Assembly (NCBI GenBank): GCA_027886185.1
Contig: WOAB01000232.1
Location: forward strand, 2,108,001 to 2,172,000
Origin: Rheum nobile
Taxonomy: Eukaryota > Streptophyta > Magnoliopsida > Caryophyllales > Polygonaceae
Direction: 5' to 3'
Length of the DNA stretch: 64,000 bases
The translations under genes and the position numbers were made by a program. This document shows, piece by piece, positions 22,949 through 35,037 of this stretch; positions within the stretch are counted from its first letter, which is position 1, and each line of letters opens with the position of its first letter. Below the pieces are notes generated by a model that made no database searches, was not told the DNA's origin, and was given only the letters and a program-made list of their open reading frames with translations.

Positions 22949-23020
22949 GCAGAACATGCTCGGAAAGGGTATTAGAAGAGTCCGTTGCTCATTCTAACAA
23001 ACTATCCGAGCATGCTCTGC
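22949..23020. repeat. Small inverted repeat / hairpin
   Basis: GCAGAACATGCTCGGA (22949-22964) and TCCGAGCATGCTCTGC (23005-23020) are inverted copies with one mismatch and a 40-nt loop. The 16-bp stem could fold in RNA. It is too short and isolated to call a microRNA gene. Confidence 0.6.
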
Positions 23021-23894
23021 ACCCACTAATGCCTTCTCATTGAGAGATTCAGAAAGTTCTTTAAGTCAATTTAGTTAAATGTAATTTCAGCCTTAAAATT
23101 TAAGCCTAATTGGCCCATTATAATCGTTACAGTGTTTTTAATTTGTTTAAAATATTATTGGACCAATAAGCCCATCATTTGATAATTGTCCCTTAAAATT
23201 AAAGCCCAAGTAGTCATTTGAGATTGTTTCATTCTGTTTATACTCGGTTATAATATATTTGGGCCAATAAGCCCATAAAAGTAGCGGTTAACATCTGTTA
23301 TATATCAAGTTGTTTTTTATTAAAAAAGTCCAGACTATACAAAATGGTATATTTATGAAAACATGCAATAAAACATTCACCGGCCCAATAAGCCCATTCA
23401 CTTAAATTCGTTGTTGGGCCAATAAGCCCTGTATAATCCCATATTATGTGAATAACATATTATAAAATATATATATCTAGGTGGACCGGTTTTGATATAT
23501 TATTTATTAGAATGTGGAACCTGTTTAATATAATATAAGATTTTATTATTGTTTTCATATAATATCATATTTTACCTACAAAATATTGGAAAGCCAAAAA
23601 ATTCCAGATAAAGTGAAAGAGATAGAGAAACTCACATTGGATCTTATTCTGGAATTTCTAAGAATATTATTCGAAATTTCTTCATCATCCGCGACTGTTT
23701 GTTCTTCAAGATCTCGAATGCAGAAACATGTTTCAACAAAAATTAAATGAAACTGATATTAGATCTGGCGACAGAGAAAATAAATCATAGGTTTAAATCA
23801 AAATATCCATACAACGACTTCTATCGAGATAGAGAGAATGAGACAAATAGGTTTATAGATCTAGAGATTTATGGATTTCTAGAATGATAGAACT

Positions 23895-23897
<3 letters not shown>

Positions 23898-23973
<76 letters not shown>
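23898..23973. repeat. (GA)n microsatellite 1
   Basis: An uninterrupted GA run of about 38 units. On the minus strand it starts 8-9 nt after a possible donor (ACAT|GTAAGT). Confidence 0.97.
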
Positions 23974-23976
<3 letters not shown>

Positions 23977-25020
23977 AACTTACATGTTCGCAATGAGCTA
24001 AATAGATCTTCTTCTTTAAAGTAGAGTCCACAGTCAATGATCTCCTCATATCCTCAGAATCAAATAATATTGTCAGTATTTCAGAAAGTAATTACAGAAT
24101 AACCATAGATGAAGATAAATTTTACATGCTAAAGATGATGTTTATTGGAGACAAAAATGTTGAAGTTAGGGGTATGAAGAATAGAGTAGAGAGAGGAAAT
24201 GAAAGCGGCGCAATAGGAAATTTCTTAATGTGGTAGGGTTTCCCAAAAGGTCAATCGACTAAAATTATTGATGAGATTCCAGAATAATCCACTAACAAAG
24301 TGAATAACGAAACCCAAATTAAATGGGCCTATAAGCCCATTGACTACTAGGCCCAACTATTATACTTTATTTAATGGCATTAATTGTTGTCGTTCTTTAC
24401 AGATTGGACCACTAAGTCGAAAAAAATTAAATTGGCCCATAATTGTTACACATGTTGGGCCGTCGTTAATGAAGCCCATATAAAAAGTTGTCCACTTAAC
24501 CATTATAAAAAAAAGAGAATTTAATTTATAAATTACTGGGCCTAAAATCATAATTTAATCAAGGCCATAATAAAGTTGGCCCACTAACCCGTTATAGCAA
24601 AGCATTTTTTTTTATCTGAATCCAATTCAATTCGTATCACACATATACTTATAGTTATTTTATTTTTGAACCCGGTTTATATATTATTATTATTATTATT
24701 TAACACATTATATGAAATATAATGTATAGATTCATCCAGAAGATTCAAGATATTATAGAATGAACATCGAAACACCTAATCAATGCAGACATTAAAAAAA
24801 TCCAAACACAATATTGAATCAGATCTTTAATCATTAAGGGAAGAGGTTGATGGTTTAGGGTTTATTTCGAAGCAAGGTAACATAGAAGTTCAAAGGAATC
24901 GATACTAGATGAAGAACAAACATGAAGAATATTTGAACAAATTCTTGATGATTTTTAAATCGAAAGGGAAATCAAGAGAATAAAAAAAGAGACTGATATA
25001 CTGAGACAAAAAGAAAGAGA

Positions 25021-25024
<4 letters not shown>

Positions 25025-25088
<64 letters not shown>
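25025..25088. repeat. (GA)n microsatellite 2
   Basis: An uninterrupted GA run of about 32 units. The DNA on its right resembles that to the right of microsatellite 3 (cttacgttt...agctctcca...ccagata), so the two are probably a duplicated block. Confidence 0.97.
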
Positions 25089-25090
<2 letters not shown>

Positions 25091-25241
25091 CGAACAGATC
25101 TGAGAGACAGATAGGTTTCCCTTACGTTTCTGAACTATTTAGCTCTCCAGAACGTCCGACTTCCAGATACCTAGCAAAATGAAAATGGAAATTCACACAA
25201 TCAAAAACAATTCAGACAATCAAAAAACAACAGACAAAGAT

Positions 25242-25244
<3 letters not shown>

Positions 25245-25326
<82 letters not shown>
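25245..25326. repeat. (GA)n microsatellite 3
   Basis: An uninterrupted GA run of about 41 units, followed by tcttacg, a minus-strand GTAAG donor directly before the (TC)n. The long Arg-Glu reading frame across it is a by-product of the repeat. Confidence 0.97.
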
Positions 25327-25329
<3 letters not shown>

Positions 25330-26506
25330 TACGTTTTTGGTGTTATCTAGCTCTCCATAGCCTCCGAAATCCAGATATGCGCTTCCTTGCGATTTTCTTT
25401 TCATAAATAGTGGTTTTTTAGTTTTGTATGAAAGTTTTTGAGAAGAAAGTGTTTGGATCTGAAGCAGATCGAATCTGGGAGGTAGAGATGTAAACTAGAA
25501 CAGGAAAAAAATGCAATTACTTCTCATTTTTTTGAAAAAAAATGAAATAATTTGGTCTGTATTAAGTGAGAAAGGAAGGAAAGTGACAAAGTTTGAAGAA
25601 GAGAAAGAGAATGCCATAGATCTGTAAAGAAGAGAAATGGAGATGGAAGGAGATGGAAGGGTTTCTGAGACAGAGAGATGAAGAGAGAGACACAGGAAGC
25701 GGCGAAATGATTTGCCCAAAATGGAAATAATTAGGGTTAGGTAAGAACGGGAGCATCTGGTATTGTTTTGGACTTAATTGGGCCGTGTGGTTCCAATTAC
25801 AAAAATGGCCCAATCTGCATCAGTCGGCCCAAAACACAAAAAAAAGGACTTTAAAATTCCGAATTGTTGTATAGTATAAAGTGTATTAAATTTATGTATT
25901 CTTATGTGAATTATTTGAATTTTTTAGGAATATTCAAAATTATACATTCATTGTTTTAGTTCAACCCAACATAATATAATGGTTATATTAGTTGTTATTA
26001 TATATAAACGACAACTAACAAATTTCTTTTTTACAATTAATATATTGTTACATAAAACGAGCTTTTGGAATTGGCCCTCTATTTCACTTTCTCATTTTGC
26101 ATACTTGAGCCTATATACCGATAAACATGTTTAATGTTGCATGCAAATAGTTATAACCTATAAAAAAAAATTTGAATATATGTCCATTGATTATTTATTT
26201 TATTTATTATAATTTAATCATATAGGGAATTACATTTTTTATAAGTACATAATATTTTGTTTGGTATGTATTAGGCCTATACGTAGTCCTATCATCCGAA
26301 ACCATGCCAATGATGTTTATTTTTGGCGTATAAGCCCATGTAACAAAAGAATATAAACATGTCCTTTAGTTTTTTACATTTATTTTTACAAAATTATTCA
26401 TAAATATATTTTATTTAATCTCTGTATTAAATGTGATTACAATAAATAAATAAATATAAAAGTTTTAATTTGAAAGTATAACCAGATTTTGCAGGTTAAT
26501 TTTGTT

Positions 26507-29500
26507 ATGGACGAATTAACTCGACATAATAGAGCGTTGAGATTGGCTGTTATTAGAGATAAACGACAACGCACGAATTCAAATCGATCAGGTCAAAAGA
26601 TCTTTTCAATTCTTTCAAAATTTTCCCAATAAATTAAAATCTTACTGTTGAGTATAAATATTGATACTCTAGGATATATTCATGGAGTTAGCGACAATTC
26701 TTTTGTTAGTGGTCGTATCCTCATGTCCGATATTTCAAATGGTTAGTAATTGTTAATCTATAAAGTCGTTATTTAATTTGATTCTACCAGCTATATTGTA
26801 ATAAGTGCTTCATGTTGTAAATTATAATATATCTTTAATTGTATGATTGTAAAAATACTATTTTAAAATAACTATTTTATAACTATGAATTAATATCATT
26901 ATTGTTTCATTTTTTTTATTCTTAAGCTTACACTTTCGAACTCATTGATGTATTTATGCAGTGCAACAAAATATTACAGCGCCGACTTTGCATTTATCCC
27001 GAAGTGATCAAAACGGTCATAATTCATTTTTTTCTACAAGTGTTCCAGATCAAGCGAACTACTGTATAATTTATTTTTGTCTTACTCTCCATTTTTTTCC
27101 GTATTAATGTTTTTTTTGGTTTAGTAGAAATAATAAGTACATTATGATATAGATATTTATTTGTAGTTCAATTGCACAATGTCATTCTTACATCACAAAA
27201 TTAAATTCACAATGTTGAACAAGGAATTATATTCTTAAAAGTGGTATACAATAAGGGATTTAAGTACGTATAATATTTGATTATTATTTTCATTCACACA
27301 TTAGCTCCACAAAGGAAGAAATTGAGAATGAATATGCTAAGACATAAGACGGATGGACCATCGCTAAACATGGATATTAGAACAAAATATATTATTTTTA
27401 ATTACAATATAAAAGTAATTTATGGCTTGCTTAACCAAACAAGTTATGCATGCAATATAATTATAAATGGTAGCACGTCTATATTATTTCCAGGCTAATT
27501 CATTATCTATTCCAGTTTAAGTTCTTAAGTTTGAGGTAATTACTAATGTATTATTATTTAATACTTTAATTTTTAGGTTCAAGAAATTCATGTGTATTGA
27601 CAGGATGTTCAAATACTCTATCACATATAAGCGATGGTATTAATCTGTTTATCCAATATCAAAATTTATTTTGGGTCGTACTCATAATAAGTTGCTTATA
27701 ATAGTATACGATTATGTTAACAGTTGAATCGTACAATTCAATGTTGACAAAACAAATTCATTTGCAAAATATTGAACAAGGTATGTTATTCGTAAAATTT
27801 ATATGATTTTAGTTATTTTGTTATTTATAATAATTTTTTTTTAATTTAATGCACAACATAACTCGGCATAGGAGGAAGTTGAGAATGAATGTCATATGAC
27901 ATAAGCGACATGGCACATCACTAAACGCATCAGGTAAGCAAAACAAAATTGTTATTATTTTAAATTAATAAATAATGTTATACAATGCTTGACAAAACTT
28001 TGTGCAGGCAATGTAAATGGAAATATCACAAACTCTATACTTACTCAAGCTACACCATTATATGTTACGTGTAATGGTTAGTTATTAATGAAATATATTA
28101 TGTAATATACTTTTATGTATGAATTGTCTTAAGTTATATATTTTGAAAACAAATAATCATTTAATACTTAAATGTGAAGGTACAAGAAATTCATCTATAT
28201 TGGCAGAATGTTCATCTTCTCTACCACAAATAGGTAATCGTACTGTTCGAATGTAGTTATAATTGTACAAAGCGTATTTGTTATTTTATACTCTTTTATT
28301 ATGTGTATTTGTATAAGAAAAATTAATATATGTGTATTTATGAATTATCCGTTAATGTTACGCCGACAGATTTACATTTACCAATAGCGGATCAAATCAC
28401 TACGAACTCAGTTCAACCAAATGACAAGGAAAACCACGGTACCAAATTATTGTTTTTTATTAAATGTTGTTATTAAGTATTATATTATGTTTTGTCTTAC
28501 CTTGCTATTTGTAGTATGATATATGTATTTATTTGCAGCTCTTCTACAAAACGCAAGTCTTACTAATCAAGTTGACATAACAAATGTTGAACAAGATATG
28601 ATGGTAATGAGTAAATATTAATTGATTGATTTATTGCATTTGAATAATTGTAATTATTTGTCATCGACAAATTAGCTCGACGTAAGAGGATGTTGAGAAT
28701 GAATGTGCTTAGACATAAGAGGCATGGAACACCACTAATTGAACCAGGTTAGCCAAAACCCCTTAATTTATGTGTATTTGTATAAGAAAAATTTGTCATT
28801 GTGTATTTATGAATTGTCCGCTAATGTTACGCCGATGGATTTACATTTACCAATAGCGGATCAAATCACTACGAACTCAGTTCAACCTTTAAGCATAAAT
28901 GACACGAAAAACCATGATACCAAATTACTGTTTTATTAAATGTTGTTATTAAGTATTATATTATGTTTTGTCTTACCTTGCTATTTGTAGTATGATATAT
29001 GTATTTATTTACAGCTCCTGTACAAAATGCAAGTCTTACTAATCAAGTTGACATAACAAATGTTGAACAAGGTATGATGGTAATGAGTAAATATTAATTG
29101 ATTGAGTTATTGCATTTGAATAATTGTAATTATTTTTCATTGACAAATTAGCTCGACGTAAGAGGATGTTGAGAATGAATGTGCTTAGACATAAGAGGCA
29201 TGAAACACCACTAATTGAACCAGGTTAGCAAAAAACCCTTAATTTTATGCAAAATCCTTAATGAAAGTTACGCTGTCATCTATTTGGATATTCATATATG
29301 TTATAAATTATCTCATTGTTCAAAAAATATGACCACTTACATATCTCAATTTCAGCAACCACTAATTCATCTGCTTTGCCAGAGTGTTCATCTACGTTAC
29401 AAAATATAGGTAATTTTACAATTAATATCATATTTTTTGTATGCATAGAAGGATACTATTTTTCGTTACATTAGGATTGTTACAAATAGTAGATGAACAT

Positions 29501-32500
29501 AAAATACGTTAAAATAAGCACATTTTAGTATATTTAATATATATGTTATATTTTATTTGTTCAACCTTTATTCTCTATATAACAATGAGCAACGGTACAA
29601 ATCCTGTTACAGTGATGAATAGAAGAACAAGAAATCATACTGGTAACCCGGGTAAGTCTGTTGTTTTTTTGTCTAAAATTTTTATCATAATTTTGTTTAT
29701 TCTTTAACACTCATTAATATGTTATAGTTCAATACATCGATCACGGTGAACCAGTGTATGAATGTCTGCATTGTGGGGTATTGCTATGGCATGCTGAAAG
29801 AATAAACACACAAAACTCTTCAAGCGAAGATATATGTCATATATCTTCCTTATGTTGCATGAAAGGAAAAATTGAGCTCCCTTTGCTACAAGAGCCACCG
29901 CCGTTGTTGAATAAACTTTTGACAAATAAGCATCCAAAAAGCAAACAATTTTGTGAGAACATTATAGCTTACAATATGATGTTTGCTTTCACCTCTTTGG
30001 GAGGAACGGTCTCACCCATCACGAAAGGTCGTGGAACTTATTGTTACCGAATGCATGGTCAGAATTTTCACAGAATAGGGAGTTCGTTACCAGTGTCGGG
30101 CACAACCCCAAAGTTTTCGCAACTATGTATACATGATACTGAAAACGAGGATTCAAACAAAATCAATGCGATAAGGTATGTCAATTACATATATATTTTT
30201 TTGTTACCGCTTGTAGTTATATAACAATATTTTTTAATATTTAGATTTTACTTTGAGCTTTATTTATGGCAGCTCTAGAGTAAAAAAAGTTGATGAATCG
30301 CTTGTGATTGAGTTGAGAAAGATGATAGATCAACACAACCCCCATGCAAAAGCATTTAGAATGGCCAGAGATCGCTTTAAGGATGAAGATGTTAGAGATA
30401 TGAAGTTGTGACTGCTTAGCAATAGGAACACTGATGGTCGGAGATATAATCTCCCAACGAGTTCAGAGGTTGCTGCTATTATTCTTGGTGATATTGATAC
30501 AAATTTTGAGCCCAAAGACATTATACTTCATACAAGGTCTGGTCAATTACAACGGATTCATGAATTACATCCTTTGTACCTTGCTCTTCGATATCCATTG
30601 GCATTCCCTTATGGTGAGGACGGGTATCGGTTGGACATTGATTTAAGTGAAAGGTGCAACACTTCTGCAAGGAAGAGGTCAAGGGTTACGCTAAAAGAAT
30701 TTTGTCAGTTTCGAATTCACGAGCGTCGAGGCGAATCCGGAATTCTGAGGTCATCTAGAAAGTTGTTTCAACAATCTCTGGTTGATGTTTATACAATGAT
30801 TGAATCAAAAAGGTTGAACTACCATCGAACTCATCAGAAGAACATACGTGCTGATTTATATACAAATCTTGCTTCAGCAACGATCAAGGGTCATACAGCA
30901 CCGACATCATCTGAAAAGCGAATAGTGTTGCCATCTTCATTTACAAGCGGTCCTAGATATATGCAACAGAACTATCAAGATGCAATGACAATATGCAAAC
31001 ACCATGATTATCCAGATCTATTCATAACATTCACGTGCAATTCAAAATGGCCTAAAATTGTCAAGTTTTGTGAAGAAAGGGGTCTACAACTAGAGGATCG
31101 ACCAGACATTATATGTAGAGTATTCCACATGAAATTAGAGTCCATGATCAGAGATTTCAAAGTAAACAAAAAATTTGGCAAGGTTAATTCAGGTAATGTC
31201 TCTTTTAATGTCCTCATTTTAGTTATTGTTTACATGTGTATAAAATATTTTATTTTCCCGACATGTTTATATTCTATTAAGTGTATTATTTTTTGCTTTT
31301 TTATAATGTATTAATTAAGTTGAACTTATATCTTTGACTTATGAATATTTTACAGTTATTTACACAATTGAATTCCAAAAGCGTGGTCTGCCTCATGCAC
31401 ATATTTTATTATTTCTGGATAAGGAATCTAAGTTGCCAACTACTACAGATATAGATTCGGTCATTTCTGCTGAAATTCCACACTCAACTGAGGATGCTGC
31501 TTTATTCGATGTCGTGAGAAATTTCATGATGCATGATCCATGCAGAGCTTCTAAACCATCGTCTCCTTGTATGGCTGATGGAAAGTGTAGAAAGTACTTT
31601 CCAAAAAAAATTGTTGAGCAGACTTTTGTTGATGATGATGGCTATCCTGTGTACAGAAGACGTGACGATGGTAGAACGATAGAAAAAAGTGGAGTTCCCC
31701 TTGATAATCGGTATGTGGTTCCTTACAATGCATTTCTTCTACTAAAATACAATGCACATATAAATGTTGAATGATGCAACCGATCGGGCTCTATCAAGTA
31801 TCTATTCAAGTACATAAACAAAGGCCATGATCGCATCACTGTTGCAATTACAAACTCTGATGCAAACAATGTCGGTGATAAATGCATGGACGAAATAAAA
31901 AAACTACTACACTGCTTGGTATATATCTGTGTGTGAAGCGGCTTGGAGGATTTTTGGCTTTGATATTCATTACATGACTCCTGCTGTTCAACGTTTGAAT
32001 TTGCATCTTCCCGGTGAGGAAAGCGTTTTGTTTAATGATGATGATCCTATTGATGCTGTCTTAAATGATCATGAAAGTGATAAATCAATGTTTCTGCAAT
32101 GGATGGAGGCTAACAAAAAGTTTCCAGAAGCTAAAGATTTGACTTATTCTGAATTTCCAGAGAAATTTGTTTGGGTAGCTTCAACTAGGCATTGGAAAAA
32201 ATGTGACAGGCGTGGTTCTGTTGGAAGGATTTATCACGTAGCTCCTGGTACTGGCGAGAAGTACTATCTTAGAATTGTGTTGAATCATATAAAAGGACCA
32301 ACATGCTACGAAGATTTAAGGACTGTTGAAGGTTCGGTTTATAGTACGTTTAAAGAAGCTTGCTATGCATTGGGGTTGTTAGATGATGACAGAGAATATG
32401 TTGACGGTATAACTGAAGCAAATTATTGGGGATCAACAAACTACATTAGGAGTCTATTTGTATTTCTTTTGGTGTATGATTGTATGGCAAAACTAGAGTT

Positions 32501-33686
32501 TGTTTAGCAACAGACATGGAGACTTCCAGCAGATGACATTATCGATAAACAAAGGAGAATTCTACGAATTAAGGGTATGTATTTATTTTATGTTTTTTAC
32601 TTGATCATAATATTTGAGATAGTTTTTGGCAGATTATATTGTACTCATCTAATTGTAATGACATGTGAATTCTATTTATATGCAGATTTGCATGTTACTG
32701 ATGACCAGTTACAAAACTACGCTCTTGCCGAAATTGATAAGTTATTACGACGAAATGGTAGTAGTTTGAGTCACCATAAAACCATGCCTTCTGTAGATTC
32801 AAGCCTCATATCTGAAGGTTTCAACAAGCTTATACAAGATGAAATTCGATATGATAAATCATGTCTAGCCGAGGAACATTCACAATTACTCTCTAGATTT
32901 ACAATGGAGCAAAAAGGGGTGTACGATGAGATCATGAATGATGTTTTATCAAATAACGGGGGTGTCTTCTTTTTATATGGTTATGGTGGTACATGCAAAA
33001 CGTATATATGGAGGGCACTTTCGGCGGCTATAAGGTCAAAAGGTGAAATAGTGCTTACCGTTGCTTCAAGTGGAAATGCATCTCTCCTAATACCCGGTGG
33101 CAGAACTGTTCATTCGAGGTTTAAAATACCTTTGCAAGTTAATGAGGATTCAACATGTCATATATGTTCAGGTACGGAACTTTCTGAGTTGATATGTGCC
33201 GCCAAACTTATTATCTGGGATGAAGCAGTCATGACGAATAGGTTCTGTTTTGAAGCTTTAGACAGGACGTTATGAGATATTTTACGAGCTACAAATCCTC
33301 TTACTTTAGAACAGCCTTTTGGAGGAAAAGTCATAGTATTTGGTGGAGACCTTAGGCAAATCCTACCCGTTATCTCAAAAGGGAGTAGGCAAGATGTTGT
33401 TTTTGCTACAATTAATTCCTCTTATTTGTGGGATCATTGCAAAGTTCTTACACTGACAAGGAACATGAGGATTCAACAAGGTACATCTGAATCTCAGATC
33501 CAAGAGGCAAAAGAATTTTCTGAATGGATATTAAGCATCGGAGATGGAACTGCAGGTGTTGATAATGATGGAGAAGCGCAAATAGAAATACCCGATGAAC
33601 TATTGGTCAAGGATTTTGACTTAGATCAGATTCCAGCAGTTGTTAAATTTGTTTATCCCTTTCTATTGGAAGATCAGTTGTCTTGA
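26507..33686 (+). pseudogene. Helitron Rep-helicase (Helitron-like N domain, HUH Rep, Pif1 helicase), inactivated
   Basis: Rolling-circle transposase-helicase of a plant Helitron. The likely start is ATG 26507 (MDELTRHNRALRLAVIRDKR), followed by a dozen or so micro-exons. Main exons are 29728-30175, 30273-31192, 31356-32574 and 32686-33686. Landmarks: YECLHCGVLLW, CCMKGKIELPLL and MHGQNFHRIGS (N domain); HUH motif PHAHIL at 31391-31408; Rep tyrosines YLFKYINK from 31799; Walker A GYGGTCKTY (normally GTGKT); IIWDEA; VFGGDLRQILPV; LTRNMR. Disabling: TGA 30409, TGA 31772, +1 frameshift near 31903, TAG 32505, TGA 33273. The helicase stops before motifs V and VI, just short of the Helitron 3' hairpin. 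Not functional, but clearly the autonomous-type gene. Confidence 0.9.
27305..29223 (+). repeat. Repeated micro-exon cassette in the Helitron gene
   Basis: Four versions of one exon encode (R)KxLRMNxxxHKxxGxxL: about 27305-27371, 27868-27933, 28675-28747 and 29151-29223. The last two lie in a near-perfect tandem duplication of about 470 bp (units starting near 28300 and 28769) that also carries exons reading DLHLPIADQITTNSVQP and NASLTNQVDITNVEQ. Each exon is flanked by AG and, except the first, by GT. Intervening exons rich in Asn, Ser and Thr look like a flexible linker. Confidence 0.8.
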
Positions 33687-33812
33687 ATCTGTTTTAATGT
33701 TCGGTTAGTCATGTAACACATGAAAAATCTAATAAAAAATATATTCAACCAATGATTCATCCATAATTTACTAAATATCTTTCTTACAAATGTAAAATAA
33801 AAATAAACAAAT

Positions 33813-33840
33813 CCCGTGCAAGACACGGGTATTACACTAG
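33813..33840 (+). other. Helitron 3' terminus (hairpin plus CTAG)
   Basis: CCCGTG (33813-33818), loop CAAGA, CACGGG (33824-33829), spacer TATTACA, then CTAG at 33837-33840 with host T at 33841. This matches the Helitron 3' rule: hairpin about 10 nt before CTRR, inserted before T. Confidence 0.88.
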
Positions 33841-35025
33841 TTAAGTAGAAAACACAGAAAAGGAAGGGTGATGGCTGATGAATGATGATGGGCCCCATGC
33901 GCTCCAACTGGATCCCATTATATGTTATTAAGCTGTAAGTTTTTAGGTAAGCAGATGGTAAGAATGGGCTTTGATGGGCCATTAAATGGGCTTATTGGCC
34001 CATTGGACTCGTCACGGCCACAATTGTGGATTATGGTGGTGGTGGTGACACGTGACCCCATTTCAAATATTTAGGCCTTGTTTGACCCTCTATTTATAAA
34101 GACTTTATTTATGAAAAATATTTTATTCTCCCTTTATACACTTTCCAATATTACCCAAATTTTAAATTTCAAAAATTACTTTTATAAAAAAAGTATTTTT
34201 TAAACAAAAAAGTCTTTATAAATACATTTATCAAACAAACCCTTATAGCTACGAGTCACATTTCAATATAGTTACAATATTCTAGCCTTTTTACACAATG
34301 ATGCATGCTCATGCGCATATTATTCAGATAAAATACGTCTTTGCTCTTTTTTATTTCCAAATATAAAATACGCATTTACCATTTTTTTACATCACACTAA
34401 ATACATCTTACAATATACCTTAAATAGTTAAATATGCATCACATTGCATATAAATATCCCCACAACGTGTCGCACATTCACAAGGTTGCCTCCTTTTGTA
34501 TATGATTAATTCACTTGATTTAATATACTAGACAAACTTGGCGTATCAAGGAGACCAATTTTTTTGATAATTGGACAAACCAATGTAAACATTGTTAATA
34601 GTGTAATCGACAAGGTCTTAGAGATAACTTATATTGATAACTTGTACATATGGAGCCTTATAATGTAAACATATTTGGCCATCATCACACCTCCTTCTAG
34701 TTTACAACACTCTTTTTTTTCCTTCCAATTATACCCTTTATTTATATTATTTGTTTATAGCACATCTATCATCCCGACGGCTCTATTCTTGTTTCTCACT
34801 TATTTACATCAATTTTATCCAATATCCTCAAGGCATGGAGCTACTTCGCTATGACGATCACCAATTCACTAGAAAATTTAAGGTTGAAATCACCCGTCCA
34901 CCCAGGATTCGACCAAATTAACGTCGTATTGTCCTCGTCATACTCTCCATCACTATCGTAATGAGTTACAACTGTCCCTCAATCATATCTAATATAAACT
35001 TGTCCGGTGGAAAAAGATTGAAAAC
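33841..35025. other. Spacer between Helitron and LINE-like element
   Basis: No gene recognised. The first 200 bp carry more ggcccat words (33960-34010); the rest is AT-rich with short tracts. The minus ORF at 33674-33982 crosses the Helitron end and is a chance frame. Confidence 0.5.
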
Positions 35026-35037
35026 TTGAATTAACTT

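Larger units (their letters stand above)
22629..26506. other. Non-coding stretch with GA microsatellites and GGCCCA motifs
   Basis: No intact gene. It contains three long (GA)n tracts, a small inverted repeat at 22949-23020, and about 15 copies of a ggcccaataagccca-type word between 23100 and 26340. On the minus strand, exon-like blocks end in GTAAG donors just before each (TC)n tract (donors near 23982, 25125 and 25333), suggesting a duplicated exon-intron cassette. AT-rich filler otherwise. Confidence 0.45.
8866..33840 (+). mobile_element. Degenerate autonomous Helitron with an LTR element nested in it (left end tentative)
   Basis: The right end is well supported: hairpin CCCGTG-caaga-CACGGG at 33813-33829, 7 nt of spacer, then CTAG at 33837-33840 followed by T, the usual Helitron 3' layout. 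A Rep-helicase pseudogene on the same strand ends 154 bp before it. For the left end I propose 8866, where A is followed by TCTATATATATTAAAC; 3529 is an alternative that would also take in the RPA-like and acidic-tail pseudogenes. The Athila-like element at 11447-22623 would then be a later insertion. Helitrons make no target duplication, so the left end cannot be confirmed from flanks here. Confidence 0.5.

Noticed and set aside
25179..25406. ORF rich in Arg-Glu (75 codons) and its minus-strand Ser-Leu partner
   Set aside because: It is a direct translation of the GA microsatellite.
30574..31314. Start codon at 30574 as the start of a separate gene
   Set aside because: It is an internal Met of the Helitron Rep exon; the frame is continuous upstream in family terms and broken only by TGA 30409.
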